Of a stretch of DNA of 40,475 bases, positions 19,498 through 27,408 are shown one piece after another. Location of the stretch: assembly GCA_029266415.1 (NCBI GenBank), contig JAQSWW010000008.1:1-40475 (forward strand), in the 5' to 3' direction. Numbering within the stretch: position 1 is the first letter of the stretch; the number at the start of each line of letters is the position of its first letter. The translations under genes and the position numbers were made by a program. This stretch comes from Actinomycetospora sp. Lineage in GTDB: Bacteria; Actinomycetota; Actinomycetes; Mycobacteriales; Pseudonocardiaceae. Below the pieces are notes generated by a model. It was not told the origin of the DNA. It made no database searches and saw nothing but the letters and a program-made list of their open reading frames with translations.

Positions 19498-20499
19498 TCA
19501 GCGGATGCCGACGACCTCCTGGGCCAGCGCGGCGTGGCGCGTCTGGGCAGCGGAGATGATGCCGGACCGGTCCTTGTTCGCCTCCTCGTAGACGATGACC
19601 TTGTTGAGGTCCTCGACGTCGTCGAGCTGCTTGATCTTCGCGACGGCGTCGTCGATTCCGAGCTCGTCGTAGCGGGCGATCGGCAGCTCCGAGGAGTGCA
19701 GGGCGCCGAGACGGGCGCGGGCCTCGTGCAGGGCCTCGGCGGTGTCCTGGGCACCCTCGCGCCGGCTGACGCGCTCGGCGCGGTCGAGGGCGGCGTCGCG
19801 ACCCGTGGTCGCGATCTCGCGGGCGTCCTCCCCGAGGCGCGCGGCCCGGCCGGCGGTCTCGCTCACCGCGGAACGGACCTGGTCGCCGGTCTCGGCCACC
19901 GCGGCACGGACCTGGTCGCCGCCCTGCTGCACGCGGGCCGCCCAGCGGCTGATCTGCTCGCGGGCGAAGTTCACCGGCAGCCGCACGGCGCGGGTGGCGC
20001 CGCCGACGACCATCTGCACCGGGGTCGGCTTCAGGGCGGGCGGGCCGCCGAGCGCGTGCTCGGCGAGCACGGTGGTCAGCCACTCGATGGTGGCCGCGTG
20101 GGCCTCCTCGAGGCGGTCGGCCAGGCGGCGGACCTCGACGTCCTTCGTGGCCTCGGCGAGGGCACGAAGGTAGACGGCGCGGTCGCGCAGCTGGTGCTCG
20201 AGGGTGAGGTCGCCGAGCAGGGCCTCGTCGAGGGGGCCGGCCTGCTCGACGGTGGCCTTCACGACGGCACCGACGCGCCCCACCAGCGGGGACACGACGT
20301 CGGCGACGCCACCGAGGCGCTGCAGCTCGCGGGTGATCTCGGCGGTGCGGCGCTCGGCGTTCTGCGCGTTCTCGGTCAGCTCGCGGCGGACGGCGTCCGT
20401 GCGGGCCTGCGCGACGCGGATACGGGCGACCTGGACCTCGGTCTGGGTCAGCTGCAGCATCGAACGCAGCTGGGCGATGACGTGGGCCTGGGTGCTCAC
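19498..20499 (-). CDS. Ferritin-like/apolipoprotein-like protein with the shared C-terminal module
   Basis: This 333-residue helical protein has no signal peptide. Residues 1-160 look like a four-helix ferritin-like bundle (TLEHQLRDRAVYLRALAEAT, then EEAHAATIEWLTTVLAEHA). A middle part has near-repeats GGDQVRAAVAETGDQVRSAVSET, shortened here as two 11-residue units. The C-terminus has ELPIARYDELGIDDAVAKI, then VEDLNKVIVYEEANKDR, which matches the end of the 12608-13120 protein. The GTG start follows GAAGGAGAAGT. Classical ferritin metal ligands are not obvious. A lipid- or granule-surface role is inferred from the apolipoprotein-like repeats. Confidence 0.78.
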   Translation of the reverse strand: MSTQAHVIAQLRSMLQLTQTEVQVARIRVAQARTDAVRRELTENAQNAERRTAEITRELQRLGGVADVVSPLVGRVGAVVKATVEQAGPLDEALLGDLTLEHQLRDRAVYLRALAEATKDVEVRRLADRLEEAHAATIEWLTTVLAEHALGGPPALKPTPVQMVVGGATRAVRLPVNFAREQISRWAARVQQGGDQVRAAVAETGDQVRSAVSETAGRAARLGEDAREIATTGRDAALDRAERVSRREGAQDTAEALHEARARLGALHSSELPIARYDELGIDDAVAKIKQLDDVEDLNKVIVYEEANKDRSGIISAAQTRHAALAQEVVGIR

Positions 20500-20582
20500 A
20501 CTTCTCCTTCGTATCTACTTCGGTTGCGTGCGTGTGTTCGGCCTACCGGCCGGTCACGCACCGGCTACCCACGGGTCGCCGG

Positions 20583-20598
20583 ACCCCATGCGTGGGGT
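20583..20598 (+). repeat. Inverted repeat upstream of the DUF4383-like gene
   Basis: ACCCCA-TGCG-TGGGGT, 44 bases before ATG 20642 in a 142-base divergent gap that also holds GTGAC direct repeats (near 20600-20612). It may be a regulator site; no regulator gene is adjacent. Confidence 0.35.
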
Positions 20599-20641
20599 GT
20601 GACACGCGTGACGCGCGTCCGCCGATCGGGCACTCGAAGCC

Positions 20642-21358
20642 ATGTCCCAGCCGAAGCGCCACGCGGAACCACCGAACCCCGACGAGAACGACACGCCGTC
20701 GGAGCACGACGGCCAGGGCCGCGGCTCGGGCCCGTACGCCCCGCCCGGCCGCGACGACCAGGGCAACCCGGTCCCCTCGGTGCCCCACGAGGGACTGCTG
20801 GGCCGGATCGGGGCCTCGATCGTCGCCGGCGAGGCGGTGGTGCTCGCCGTCGTCGGCGTCGCGGGCCTCATCACCACCTGGGGCGCGGGCGTCACCGAGC
20901 AGACCCAGGACACGTTCCTGGCCCTGCGGCTGAACCCCCTGCACAGCGTGCTGCTGCTGGTCACCGCCGTGCTGGGCGCCGTCAGCCTTCGCAAGCGCAC
21001 GTGGCTGCGGCTCTTCGCCGGCGGCCAGGCCATCGTCTACCTGCTGCTGTTCGTCTTCGGCTCCGCGTTCAGCGTGAACACCGGCGACGCGACGTTCCTG
21101 GCGCTCAACACCCCGGACCACGTCCTGCACGGGGTGCTGGCGGTGCTCGGGTTCATCGTCGTCATGGTCTCGAGCGCCCGCATCGTGGAGCCGCCGCCCG
21201 GGTCGCTGCCCTACCCGGGCTCGATCCCCGAGACCGGCGAGGAGCCCCCGCAGGGGCCGACGCCGGACTCCCCCGAACCGAGCCGCGACTCCGACGTCAA
21301 CCAAGGCCGGACCGAGGCGCACCCCGAGGACCGCGAGGACCGCGGCATCCGCGGTTGA
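20642..21358 (+). CDS. DUF4383-like four-helix membrane protein
   Basis: This 238-residue protein has a disordered N-terminus (1-50) and a disordered acidic C-terminus (181-238) around four membrane helices (about 60-85, 100-120, 125-148, 160-182). The core has LNPLHSVLLLVTAVLG, then NTPDHVLHGVLAVLGF. The LN-PLH and D-x2-LH repeats are the mark of DUF4383 proteins. The function of that family is unknown. It converges with the DUF389 gene (14 bases between stops). The ATG has no strong ribosome site; the start was chosen as the first in-frame ATG after the divergent promoter region. Confidence 0.78.
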   Translation: MSQPKRHAEPPNPDENDTPSEHDGQGRGSGPYAPPGRDDQGNPVPSVPHEGLLGRIGASIVAGEAVVLAVVGVAGLITTWGAGVTEQTQDTFLALRLNPLHSVLLLVTAVLGAVSLRKRTWLRLFAGGQAIVYLLLFVFGSAFSVNTGDATFLALNTPDHVLHGVLAVLGFIVVMVSSARIVEPPPGSLPYPGSIPETGEEPPQGPTPDSPEPSRDSDVNQGRTEAHPEDREDRGIRG

Positions 21359-21372
21359 GCGGTGGCCCCCGC

Positions 21373-22302
21373 TCAGGCCAGAGGGCGGCGGCCGTGGTGG
21401 ATGAACCGGTCCTTGATCAGCACCACGGCGCCGCCCAGCACCACCACCAGACCCATGTCCGCGGCCGTGCGCTTCAGCCCGCCGAGGGCGAGCGCCCAGT
21501 CACCCGAGACCACACCGATGCCGACGAGCGCCGCCGCCGGCACGAGCGCCAGGGCGATGAGGGCGCCGGCGAGGACGGCCTCGCGGAACGAGGTGACGAT
21601 GACGAGCCCGGCCAACGCCCCGCCCGCGCCGACGAGCCAGTCGGCGGCGGTGGGATCGACCACCATGTGCACGCCCTCGCTGGAGGCCAGCACGCCGGGC
21701 TTCGCGAGGCCCAGCCCGCGCAGCACGAGGAACGCCACGCCGCCCGCGGCGGCGAGCACCAGGTAGCCCCCGAGCATCGCCACCAGGGCACGACGGGTGC
21801 GGTACAGGCTGCCGCGCAGCAGGGCCACGCCGAACTTCGCCACCGGTTCGAAGGCGGGCGCGATGATCGCCGACGCGGCGAGCGCCAGCGCCTGCGGCAC
21901 GGGCGGTGAGAGCAGGCCCGCCACCGCGATCGCGCCGCCGAGGGCCATCAGCGCGAAGTAGTTGACGCTCGTGCGCCCGTGGTGGCGCAGCGTGCGCTCG
22001 AACTCCTCCCAGGGCGACTCGTCGGCGTCGTCCTCGATCGCGTCCTGGGCGTCGGTGGCCACGACGCTCTCGGTGCGCACCGTGGCGACGGTGATCGGCC
22101 CGAAGTCGCGGGCGCGCTCGACGGTGGTGAGCACGGAGTCGATGGAGCGGTTGAGCACGTGCAGCGAGATCACGTCACCGGCCGGCTTGACCGAGCCGCC
22201 GCGCTGCAGGGTCACGGCCAGGACCCCGTCGTGCTTCTCCAGATCGCCGAGGACCTCGTCGGTGGCGTCGGCCGGCAGGGTGACGTCGATCTGGTGGTGC
22301 AC
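21373..22302 (-). CDS. DUF389 membrane protein
   Basis: A 309-residue protein with a cytoplasmic N-terminal ~95-residue alpha/beta domain (IDVTLPADATDEVLGDLEKHDGV is its opening, cut here to its motif IDVTLPAD) and about six membrane helices. The region FALMALGGAIAVAGLL, then ASAIIAPAFEPVAKFGVALLRG, is the DUF389 signature. The family is widespread and its transport or sensing role is not established. The GTG start follows GAGGAG by a long spacing. It lies 10 bases after the methyltransferase stop, so the two genes are one operon. Confidence 0.85.
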   Translation of the reverse strand: MHHQIDVTLPADATDEVLGDLEKHDGVLAVTLQRGGSVKPAGDVISLHVLNRSIDSVLTTVERARDFGPITVATVRTESVVATDAQDAIEDDADESPWEEFERTLRHHGRTSVNYFALMALGGAIAVAGLLSPPVPQALALAASAIIAPAFEPVAKFGVALLRGSLYRTRRALVAMLGGYLVLAAAGGVAFLVLRGLGLAKPGVLASSEGVHMVVDPTAADWLVGAGGALAGLVIVTSFREAVLAGALIALALVPAAALVGIGVVSGDWALALGGLKRTAADMGLVVVLGGAVVLIKDRFIHHGRRPLA

Positions 22303-22312
22303 GGGGGGCTCC

Positions 22313-23056
22313 TCAGGAGTCGTTCGCGACGGGCCGGACGGCGCGCACGACGACCAGCTCCTCGGTGGTCTGGTCGTCGGCGACGAGCCCGCGCTCGCGC
22401 AGCAGTGCGCGGCGGGCGGTGAGCACGGGGCCGAAGGGGTGCTCGTGGCGGGCGACGACCTCGGCGTCCATGCCCTGCCCGCGCAGGCGGGCGATGGTCA
22501 CGGCGGGGTCGTTGAAGGCGGAGTGCACCACGAGGAGCCGCCCGCCCGGGCGGAGCACCCGCGGCGCCTCGGCGCACACGCGGTCGAGCACGAGGCGCCC
22601 GTCGCGGCCGCCGTCGAAAGCGCGTGCGAGACCGTGCCCGGGCAGGTCGTCGGTGACGGTCGGGACGTAGGGCGGGTTGGACACGACGACGTCGAAGAGC
22701 TCGCCGGCCACGGGGCCGGTGAGGTCGCCGCGGCGCGTCCGCACGCGCCGGCCGTGGCGCGCGGCGTTGACGCGGGTCGAGAGCAGGGCCCGCCGGGAGA
22801 GGTCGACGGCGGTGACGTCGGTGTTCGCCACGCCTGCGGCCACGACCGACAGCGCCCCCGCGCCGGCGCCGAGCTCGAGCACGCGGCACGGACGGTCGGC
22901 GCCGCAGCCGTGGTCGGTGAGCTCGCGGCGCAGGACGTCGGCGAGCAGCCAGGTGTCGCGCTGCACGGGGTAGACGCCCGGGACCCGGAAGACGCGGTGA
23001 TGGGGGCGGATACCGGGCACGGGGGTGTGACGGGGGTCCGGGGCGACGGTCGTCAT
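22313..23056 (-). CDS. HemK-like SAM-dependent methyltransferase
   Basis: This 247-residue class I methyltransferase has the SAM loop VLELGAGAGALS (59-70), an acidic residue in TAVDLSRRA, and NPPY (127-130) in VVSNPPYVP. The NPPY motif is typical of N-methyltransferases acting on glutamine or adenine, as in PrmC/HemK. It lacks the PrmC N-terminal helical domain, so it is probably not the release-factor enzyme itself. ATG 23056 follows CGAGGAGCC; the frame is open upstream but not convincing. It is first in an operon with the DUF389 gene. The 272-base gap to the divergent 23329 gene shows no gene and no clear promoter. Confidence 0.85.
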   Translation of the reverse strand: MTTVAPDPRHTPVPGIRPHHRVFRVPGVYPVQRDTWLLADVLRRELTDHGCGADRPCRVLELGAGAGALSVVAAGVANTDVTAVDLSRRALLSTRVNAARHGRRVRTRRGDLTGPVAGELFDVVVSNPPYVPTVTDDLPGHGLARAFDGGRDGRLVLDRVCAEAPRVLRPGGRLLVVHSAFNDPAVTIARLRGQGMDAEVVARHEHPFGPVLTARRALLRERGLVADDQTTEELVVVRAVRPVANDS

Positions 23057-23328
23057 GGGCTCCTCGGCTCGGCTGGGGGGCGAGTCGGGTCGCCGGGTGC
23101 CGGGTGGCACCGACCGGTCCTCCCGCGCGGCGGGGGCGTCGTCGACCCGGCGGAGGCGTTACCCGGACCGAGCGGAACATCCATCCTCCGCACGGCCGAT
23201 CAGGGCCGTCGCACATCTCACGTCGTGCGCGGGTCTCGGACCTGGTCCTTTCCGGGTACGCCCGCACCTCGTCATCGACCTGACGCGCCGTCGGACCCGA
23301 CGGCCGTGCTGCTGAGGAGCGACTGCCC

Positions 23329-24330
23329 GTGCCCGTCCTGCCCCGCGCCCGCGGCCCGGTCTCGGCCGCCGTGCTCGACGTCCTCGCCGGCCGCGCCGCG
23401 GCCGCGGACCTCGCCGGCGCCGTCGGGGACCTCGCCGGTGTCGACCCCCTCGGCGACGACCTCCAGCTCGCGCTCTACGCCTGTTACGAGCTGCACTACC
23501 GCTCGTTCGACGGCGTCGCCGACGCCCTCGAGTGGGACCCCGACCTGCTCGCCCTGCGCGCCCGGCTCGAGGCGCCGTTCCTCGACGCCGTCCGCGCCCG
23601 GGTCGACGGCGGCGACGACGTCGAGGCCACCGTGGAGGCCCTGCTCGTGGAGCCGGTCGAGGGGTCGGGCCCGTCGTGGCACCTCCTGCGCGAGGGTGAG
23701 CGCTGGCAGCTCGACGAGTACGTCGCCCTGCGCTCGCTCTACCACCTCAAGGAGGCCGACCCGCAGGCGTGGGTGATCCCGCGGCTCGACGGCGTCGCGG
23801 GCCGCGCCAAGGCCTCGCTGATGACCGTCGAGCACGACGAGTACGGCGCCGGGCGACCCGAGCGCGTCCACGCGCGCATCTACGCCGAGATGATGGAGGG
23901 CCTCGGGCTCGACACCACCTACGGCGCCTACCTCGACGTCGCGCCCGCGCCCGTCCTCGCGACCGTCAACATCATGTCGCTGTTCGGGCTGCACCGGCGG
24001 TGGCGCGGCGCCTCGGTGGGCCAGTTCGCGCTCATCGAGATCACGTCGCCGCCCGGGGCCGCGCGCCTCGTCTCGGCGATCGAGCGCCTCGGCCTGCCCG
24101 AGCGGGTCACCGAGTTCTACGCCGAGCACGTCGAGGCCGACGCCGTGCACGAGCAGCTCGTGCGCAAGGACCTGCTCGCGAGCCTGCTCGAGCGCGAGCC
24201 CGAGCTGGCCGCCGACGTCGTCCTCGGCCTCCAGGCCTCGACGGTGCTCGAGGACCTGCTGGCCGACTACCTCGTGACCTGCTGGTCGGCCGGCGCCTCG
24301 TCGCTCGTCGCGGAGCGTTCGGCGGCCTGA
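23329..24330 (+). CDS. Iron-containing redox enzyme family protein (haem-oxygenase-like di-iron fold)
   Basis: This 333-residue all-helical protein resembles the actinobacterial iron-containing redox enzyme family, which has the haem-oxygenase-like fold. Candidate metal ligands are in YACYELHYRSF, VEHDEYGAG, FALIEIT and YAEHVEADAVHEQL. Relatives oxidise amino acids or lipids with a di-iron centre; the substrate here is unknown. GTG 23329 follows CTGAGGAGC. Its last 64 bases overlap the 3' end of the convergent CDGSH gene, an iron-sulfur protein often found next to this family, though usually not tail-to-tail (from memory). Confidence 0.8.
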   Translation: MPVLPRARGPVSAAVLDVLAGRAAAADLAGAVGDLAGVDPLGDDLQLALYACYELHYRSFDGVADALEWDPDLLALRARLEAPFLDAVRARVDGGDDVEATVEALLVEPVEGSGPSWHLLREGERWQLDEYVALRSLYHLKEADPQAWVIPRLDGVAGRAKASLMTVEHDEYGAGRPERVHARIYAEMMEGLGLDTTYGAYLDVAPAPVLATVNIMSLFGLHRRWRGASVGQFALIEITSPPGAARLVSAIERLGLPERVTEFYAEHVEADAVHEQLVRKDLLASLLEREPELAADVVLGLQASTVLEDLLADYLVTCWSAGASSLVAERSAA

Positions 24331-24536
24331 GCGGGGCCCGACCGGCGCTCCTTGCGCCGGTGGCTGGTGTCGCAGAACGGGTAGCGCTTGGTGCGCCGGC
24401 ACGCGCACAGCGCCACCACCGGCCGCTCGCTGGTCACCCGCGTGCCGTCGGGCAGCTCCAGCTCCACGGGGCCCTCGACCAGCACCGGCCCGCCCTCGGT
24501 CAGCGTGACGCGGGTGGGTCGGGACGGTGCTGCCAT
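24267..24536 (-). CDS. CDGSH iron-sulfur domain protein
   Basis: An 89-residue protein with the core ALCACRRTKRYPFCDTSHR. This gives the C-x-C ... C-x3-H ligand set of a [2Fe-2S] CDGSH domain (the first Cys pair, then Cys-Asp-x2-His). ATG 24536 follows GGAGG. The final ~35 residues are low-complexity and are encoded inside the 3' end of the convergent gene, which may mean that the natural stop was lost and the frame ran on. CDGSH proteins transfer electrons or clusters. It probably serves the neighbouring redox enzyme. Confidence 0.85.
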   Translation of the reverse strand: MAAPSRPTRVTLTEGGPVLVEGPVELELPDGTRVTSERPVVALCACRRTKRYPFCDTSHRRKERRSGPAQAAERSATSDEAPADQQVTR

Positions 24537-24613
24537 GACGGCCTCCGGGGTGCGGGAGCGGGACGTGCGCGGCTACCCCGGCCGACGGCCACCGCACACG
24601 GGCCCGGGCGGCG

Positions 24614-25327
24614 TCACACCGTGTCACAGAAGCGCCGCACCCAGCGCGCCACGTCCCCGGGGTGGGTCAGCGGCAGCATGTGCGCCCCGGCGGGCAGGGT
24701 GACGACCTCGATGCCCGGCCGGACCCGCGCGAGGTCGCCCAGCCAGACGGCCGGGGCGAGGCGGTCGTGCGGGCCGCGCAGGACCAGCACCGGCACCGTC
24801 GAGCCGGCCAGCGCGACGCGCAGGTCGTGGTGGCGGGCCCGGCGCATCGTCGTCAGGAAGCCGGAGAGCCGGGTCACGAGGTACTCCCGCACGATCTCCG
24901 GGAACCGCCGCGGGTCCTCGCGCGCCGCCGTCAGCACCCAGCGCCCCACGAGGCGCGGCCAGGGCACGGCACGCGGGTCGGTGGTGGGGCCGACGAGGAC
25001 GAGGCCCCGGACCAGCGCGGGGTGGCGCCGCGCGGTCTCGGCGACCATCTGGCAGCTCGCCGAGTGCCCGAGCAGGACGACCGGCCCGCCGGCGGTCAGG
25101 CCGAGGTCCTCGAGGCGCTGCGCGAGGCGGTCGGCCTCCGCGGTGGTGTCCAGGGGCGCTCCCCGCCCGGGGAGCCCGGCGGCGGGCAGACCGACCACGG
25201 CCAGCGGGACGGCCACCCCCAGCCGGGCGGCGACGCCGCGCCAGCCGTCCACGGTGAGCCCCAGCCCGGGCACCGCGACCGCGGTCGGGACGCCGGGCGC
25301 GGGCAGGAGCTCGGGCGCGCCCGTCAC
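24614..25327 (-). CDS. Alpha/beta hydrolase
   Basis: A 237-residue hydrolase. The oxyanion region is VAVPGLGLT, the nucleophile elbow is LLGHSASCQ (Ser in GHSAS), Asp is in RGPHDRLAP and the last His is in PAGAHMLPLTHP. The fold is complete with a short cap, so an esterase or peroxidase-type activity is likely; the substrate is unknown. GTG 25327 overlaps the TGA of galK (GTGA), so it is translated with galK. That is an odd partner: no galactose-specific role is known for such hydrolases. Confidence 0.85.
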   Translation of the reverse strand: MTGAPELLPAPGVPTAVAVPGLGLTVDGWRGVAARLGVAVPLAVVGLPAAGLPGRGAPLDTTAEADRLAQRLEDLGLTAGGPVVLLGHSASCQMVAETARRHPALVRGLVLVGPTTDPRAVPWPRLVGRWVLTAAREDPRRFPEIVREYLVTRLSGFLTTMRRARHHDLRVALAGSTVPVLVLRGPHDRLAPAVWLGDLARVRPGIEVVTLPAGAHMLPLTHPGDVARWVRRFCDTV

Positions 25328-26454
25328 CCGGTCTCCCGACGTGCCCCGCCGGCCGGGTGCACCACGCGCGCCACCGGCTCCGGGTGGCCGTCGTCGGCGG
25401 CCCGGCGGGTGACGGCCCCGGTGATCTCCTCGACCGCGTCGGCCGCGGCGAGCACGAGCACGCTGCCGCCGAACCCGCCGCCGACCAGCCGGGCGCCCAG
25501 CGCGCCGTGCGCCAGCGCGGTCTCCACGGCGGCGTCGAGCGCGGGCACCGACACCGCGAAGTCGTTGCGCAGGGAGGCGTGCGACGCGGTCAGCTCGGGC
25601 CCGATCTCCGTCGGCCGCCCGGCCCGCAGCAGGTCGACCACCCGGTGCACCCGGGCCTGCTCGGTGACGACGTGGCGGGCGCGCCGGCGGAGCGTCCCGT
25701 CGAGGTGGTCCACCATCGCCGGCGTCGCGTCCCGCAGCGCCGGCACGCCGAGCGCCGCGGCGGCGGCGACGCACGCCGCGCGGCGGTCGGCGTAGCCGCC
25801 GTCGGCGAGGTCGTGGCGCACCCGCGTGTCCACCACGAGCATCTCCAGCCCCGCCCCCTCGAGCCCGAGCGCCACGTCCTCGACCCCCAGGGTGCGGCAG
25901 TCGAGCAGCAGGGCGCTGCCCTCGCGGCAGAGCAGCGACGCCACCTGGTCCATGATTCCGACCGGCGCCCCGACCACGTCGTTCTCGGCGCGGCGCCCCG
26001 CGCGGGCCAGGGCGTGGCGGTCGAGGCCGGCCCCGGACAGCTCGGCGAGGGCCAGCGCCACCGCGCACTCGAGCGCCGCCGACGACGAGAGCCCCGCGCC
26101 GAGCGGGACGTCGCTGTCCACGACGAGGTCCCAGCCGGCGCCGGGCAGCCCGGCCTCGCGCAGCGCCCACACCGTGCCCAGCACGTACGCCGACCAGCCG
26201 CGCGCCGCCGTCAGGGCGTCCAGCGTCGTCGTCACGGTGTCGCCGGGCTCCTGCGCGGACCGCGCGGTGACGACGTCGTCGGCACGCCGGGCCGCGGCGA
26301 CCCGGCAGCGGCGGTCGATGGCGAAGGGCAGCACGTGGCCCTCGTTGTGGTCGGTGTGCTCGCCGACGAGGTTCACCCGGCCCGGCGCGGAGAACAGGCC
26401 CTCGGGCTCGCGGCCGACGGCGTCGCGGAACGTCCGCGCGAGCGCACTGCTCAT
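25324..26454 (-). CDS. galK: Galactokinase
   Basis: This 376-residue GHMP kinase phosphorylates galactose at C1 in the Leloir pathway. The galactose signature GRVNLVGEHTDHNEG is at 25-39, the ATP loop PLGAGLSSSAALE at 117-129, the catalytic Asp in GIMDQVAS, and motif 3 is GARLVGGGFGGS. The frame runs upstream without a stop into the galT remnant, so a fused 490-residue product is possible. ATG 26454 is preferred because it follows GGAGGTGCCGGG and homology begins there. It is followed by the coupled hydrolase. Confidence 0.93.
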   Translation of the reverse strand: MSSALARTFRDAVGREPEGLFSAPGRVNLVGEHTDHNEGHVLPFAIDRRCRVAAARRADDVVTARSAQEPGDTVTTTLDALTAARGWSAYVLGTVWALREAGLPGAGWDLVVDSDVPLGAGLSSSAALECAVALALAELSGAGLDRHALARAGRRAENDVVGAPVGIMDQVASLLCREGSALLLDCRTLGVEDVALGLEGAGLEMLVVDTRVRHDLADGGYADRRAACVAAAAALGVPALRDATPAMVDHLDGTLRRRARHVVTEQARVHRVVDLLRAGRPTEIGPELTASHASLRNDFAVSVPALDAAVETALAHGALGARLVGGGFGGSVLVLAAADAVEEITGAVTRRAADDGHPEPVARVVHPAGGARRETG

Positions 26455-26915
26455 CCCGGCACCTCCACACCCGCGCACGCCTCCCGCAGGCACGGCCGCG
26501 ACCCCGGGCACCACGTCGGTGAGGAACGCGCCGCCGGACGTCTCCGAGCCCGCGAGGTACTTCAGCTTGCCCGCGCCGCGGTGCGGCGGGCAGATGTCGA
26601 GGTGCAGGTGCGCGACGTCGCGGTCGGCGCCGTCGGTGGGCGCGGCGTGGACGCCGAGCAGGTAGGACGTCGCGACGCCGAAGAAGGCGTCGTACCCCGC
26701 GAGCACCCGGGCGAGGTCGGCGCGGGCGTCGGCGGGGAGCTCAGTCGCGACCGTCACCCACTCGCCGTGCGTCGGGTCGTGGCGGCGCTCGCTCATGCGG
26801 TGTCGTCCGGGTCGGGCTCCTCCTGGTCGGCCCAGGAGAAGAACCGGATCGTCCGGCCGTCGGCCAGCTCGCCGACCTCCTCGTGGACGACCGCCTCGGC
26901 ACGCTCCTCCACCAC
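26455..26915 (-). pseudogene. galT: Decayed galT (galactose-1-phosphate uridylyltransferase)
   Basis: Two pieces remain. The first (26915-26793, GTG start behind GAGGGGGG) ends with GELADGRTIRFFSW, which looks like the LADGRELIYFD start of actinobacterial GalT. The second (26796 onward, overlapping by ATGA) gives RHDPTHGEWVTVAT, the early GalT motif. It then jumps straight to the C-terminal half (LARVLAGYDAFFG, APTDG, AHLHLDICPPHRGAGKLKYLAGSE, cut here as AHLHLDI and GKLKYLAGSE) and runs in frame into galK. The middle with the catalytic His-Pro-His is missing, about 200 residues. So the gene carries a frame break and an internal deletion. The Leloir pathway would need another GalT elsewhere. 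Confidence 0.7.
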
Positions 26916-26959
26916 ACCCCCCTCGACGGAGCGGACGGTATCCCGTCGCGACGGCGGGC

Positions 26960-27325
26960 TCAGGTGCGCCGGTCCCCCTCGCCGTCGGCGAGGTGGTGCA
27001 GCGACCCGGCGAAGGCGTCGGCCGCGCGGCGGCGGGCGGCCAGGGAGCGCGTGCCGGTCTCGGTGAGCCGGTAGCGCCGGGGATCCTGCGACGGGCGGGC
27101 GACGAGCCGGTTGCGCGCGAGGCGGTGCAGGGTCGGCACGATGCGCGAGAGCGGCATGTCCAGTGCGTCGCCGACCCGGCGGCGCAGGAGGGCGGCGATC
27201 TCGTCGTGGCGCAGCGGCCCGTCCGCCAGCGCCGCGAGGACCAACGCGTCGACCTGGCCGCGGTCTCGGATGCGGGCGCGCGAGCCGGTGGCGGCGCGGC
27301 GGGGTGCCGTCGAGGTCATGAACAT
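26960..27325 (-). CDS. PadR-like winged-helix regulator
   Basis: A 121-residue DNA-binding protein: a basic N-terminus (PRRAATGSRARIRDRG), then VDALVLAALADGPLRHDEIAALL, the helix SRIVPTLHRLARNRLV, and the wing PRRYRLTETGTRSL. This is the PadR layout with a shortened dimer helix. The start is ATG 27325 or 27319; neither has a good ribosome site. It lies 44 bases upstream of the galT remnant on the same strand; a 12-base palindrome CCGTCGCGACGG (26943-26954) lies at its stop and could be a binding site. Control of the gal genes is possible. Confidence 0.72.
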   Translation of the reverse strand: MFMTSTAPRRAATGSRARIRDRGQVDALVLAALADGPLRHDEIAALLRRRVGDALDMPLSRIVPTLHRLARNRLVARPSQDPRRYRLTETGTRSLAARRRAADAFAGSLHHLADGEGDRRT

Positions 27326-27408
27326 CAGGATCGCCCCACCCGCCCCGGTCCGAAACGACGCCGAAGGGCCCAGCCGACCAGCGCGAACACCGCAACGGTC
27401 GGGGCTTC

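Noticed and set aside
25324-26796. A single designed GalT-GalK fusion enzyme of 490 residues
   Set aside because: The GalT part lacks the catalytic centre, galK has its own strong ribosome site, and a separate frame-broken N-terminal GalT piece is upstream; decay is simpler.
26943-26954. CCGTCGCGACGG palindrome as a firm PadR operator
   Set aside because: Twelve-base CG-rich palindromes are common by chance in such DNA, and there is only one copy.
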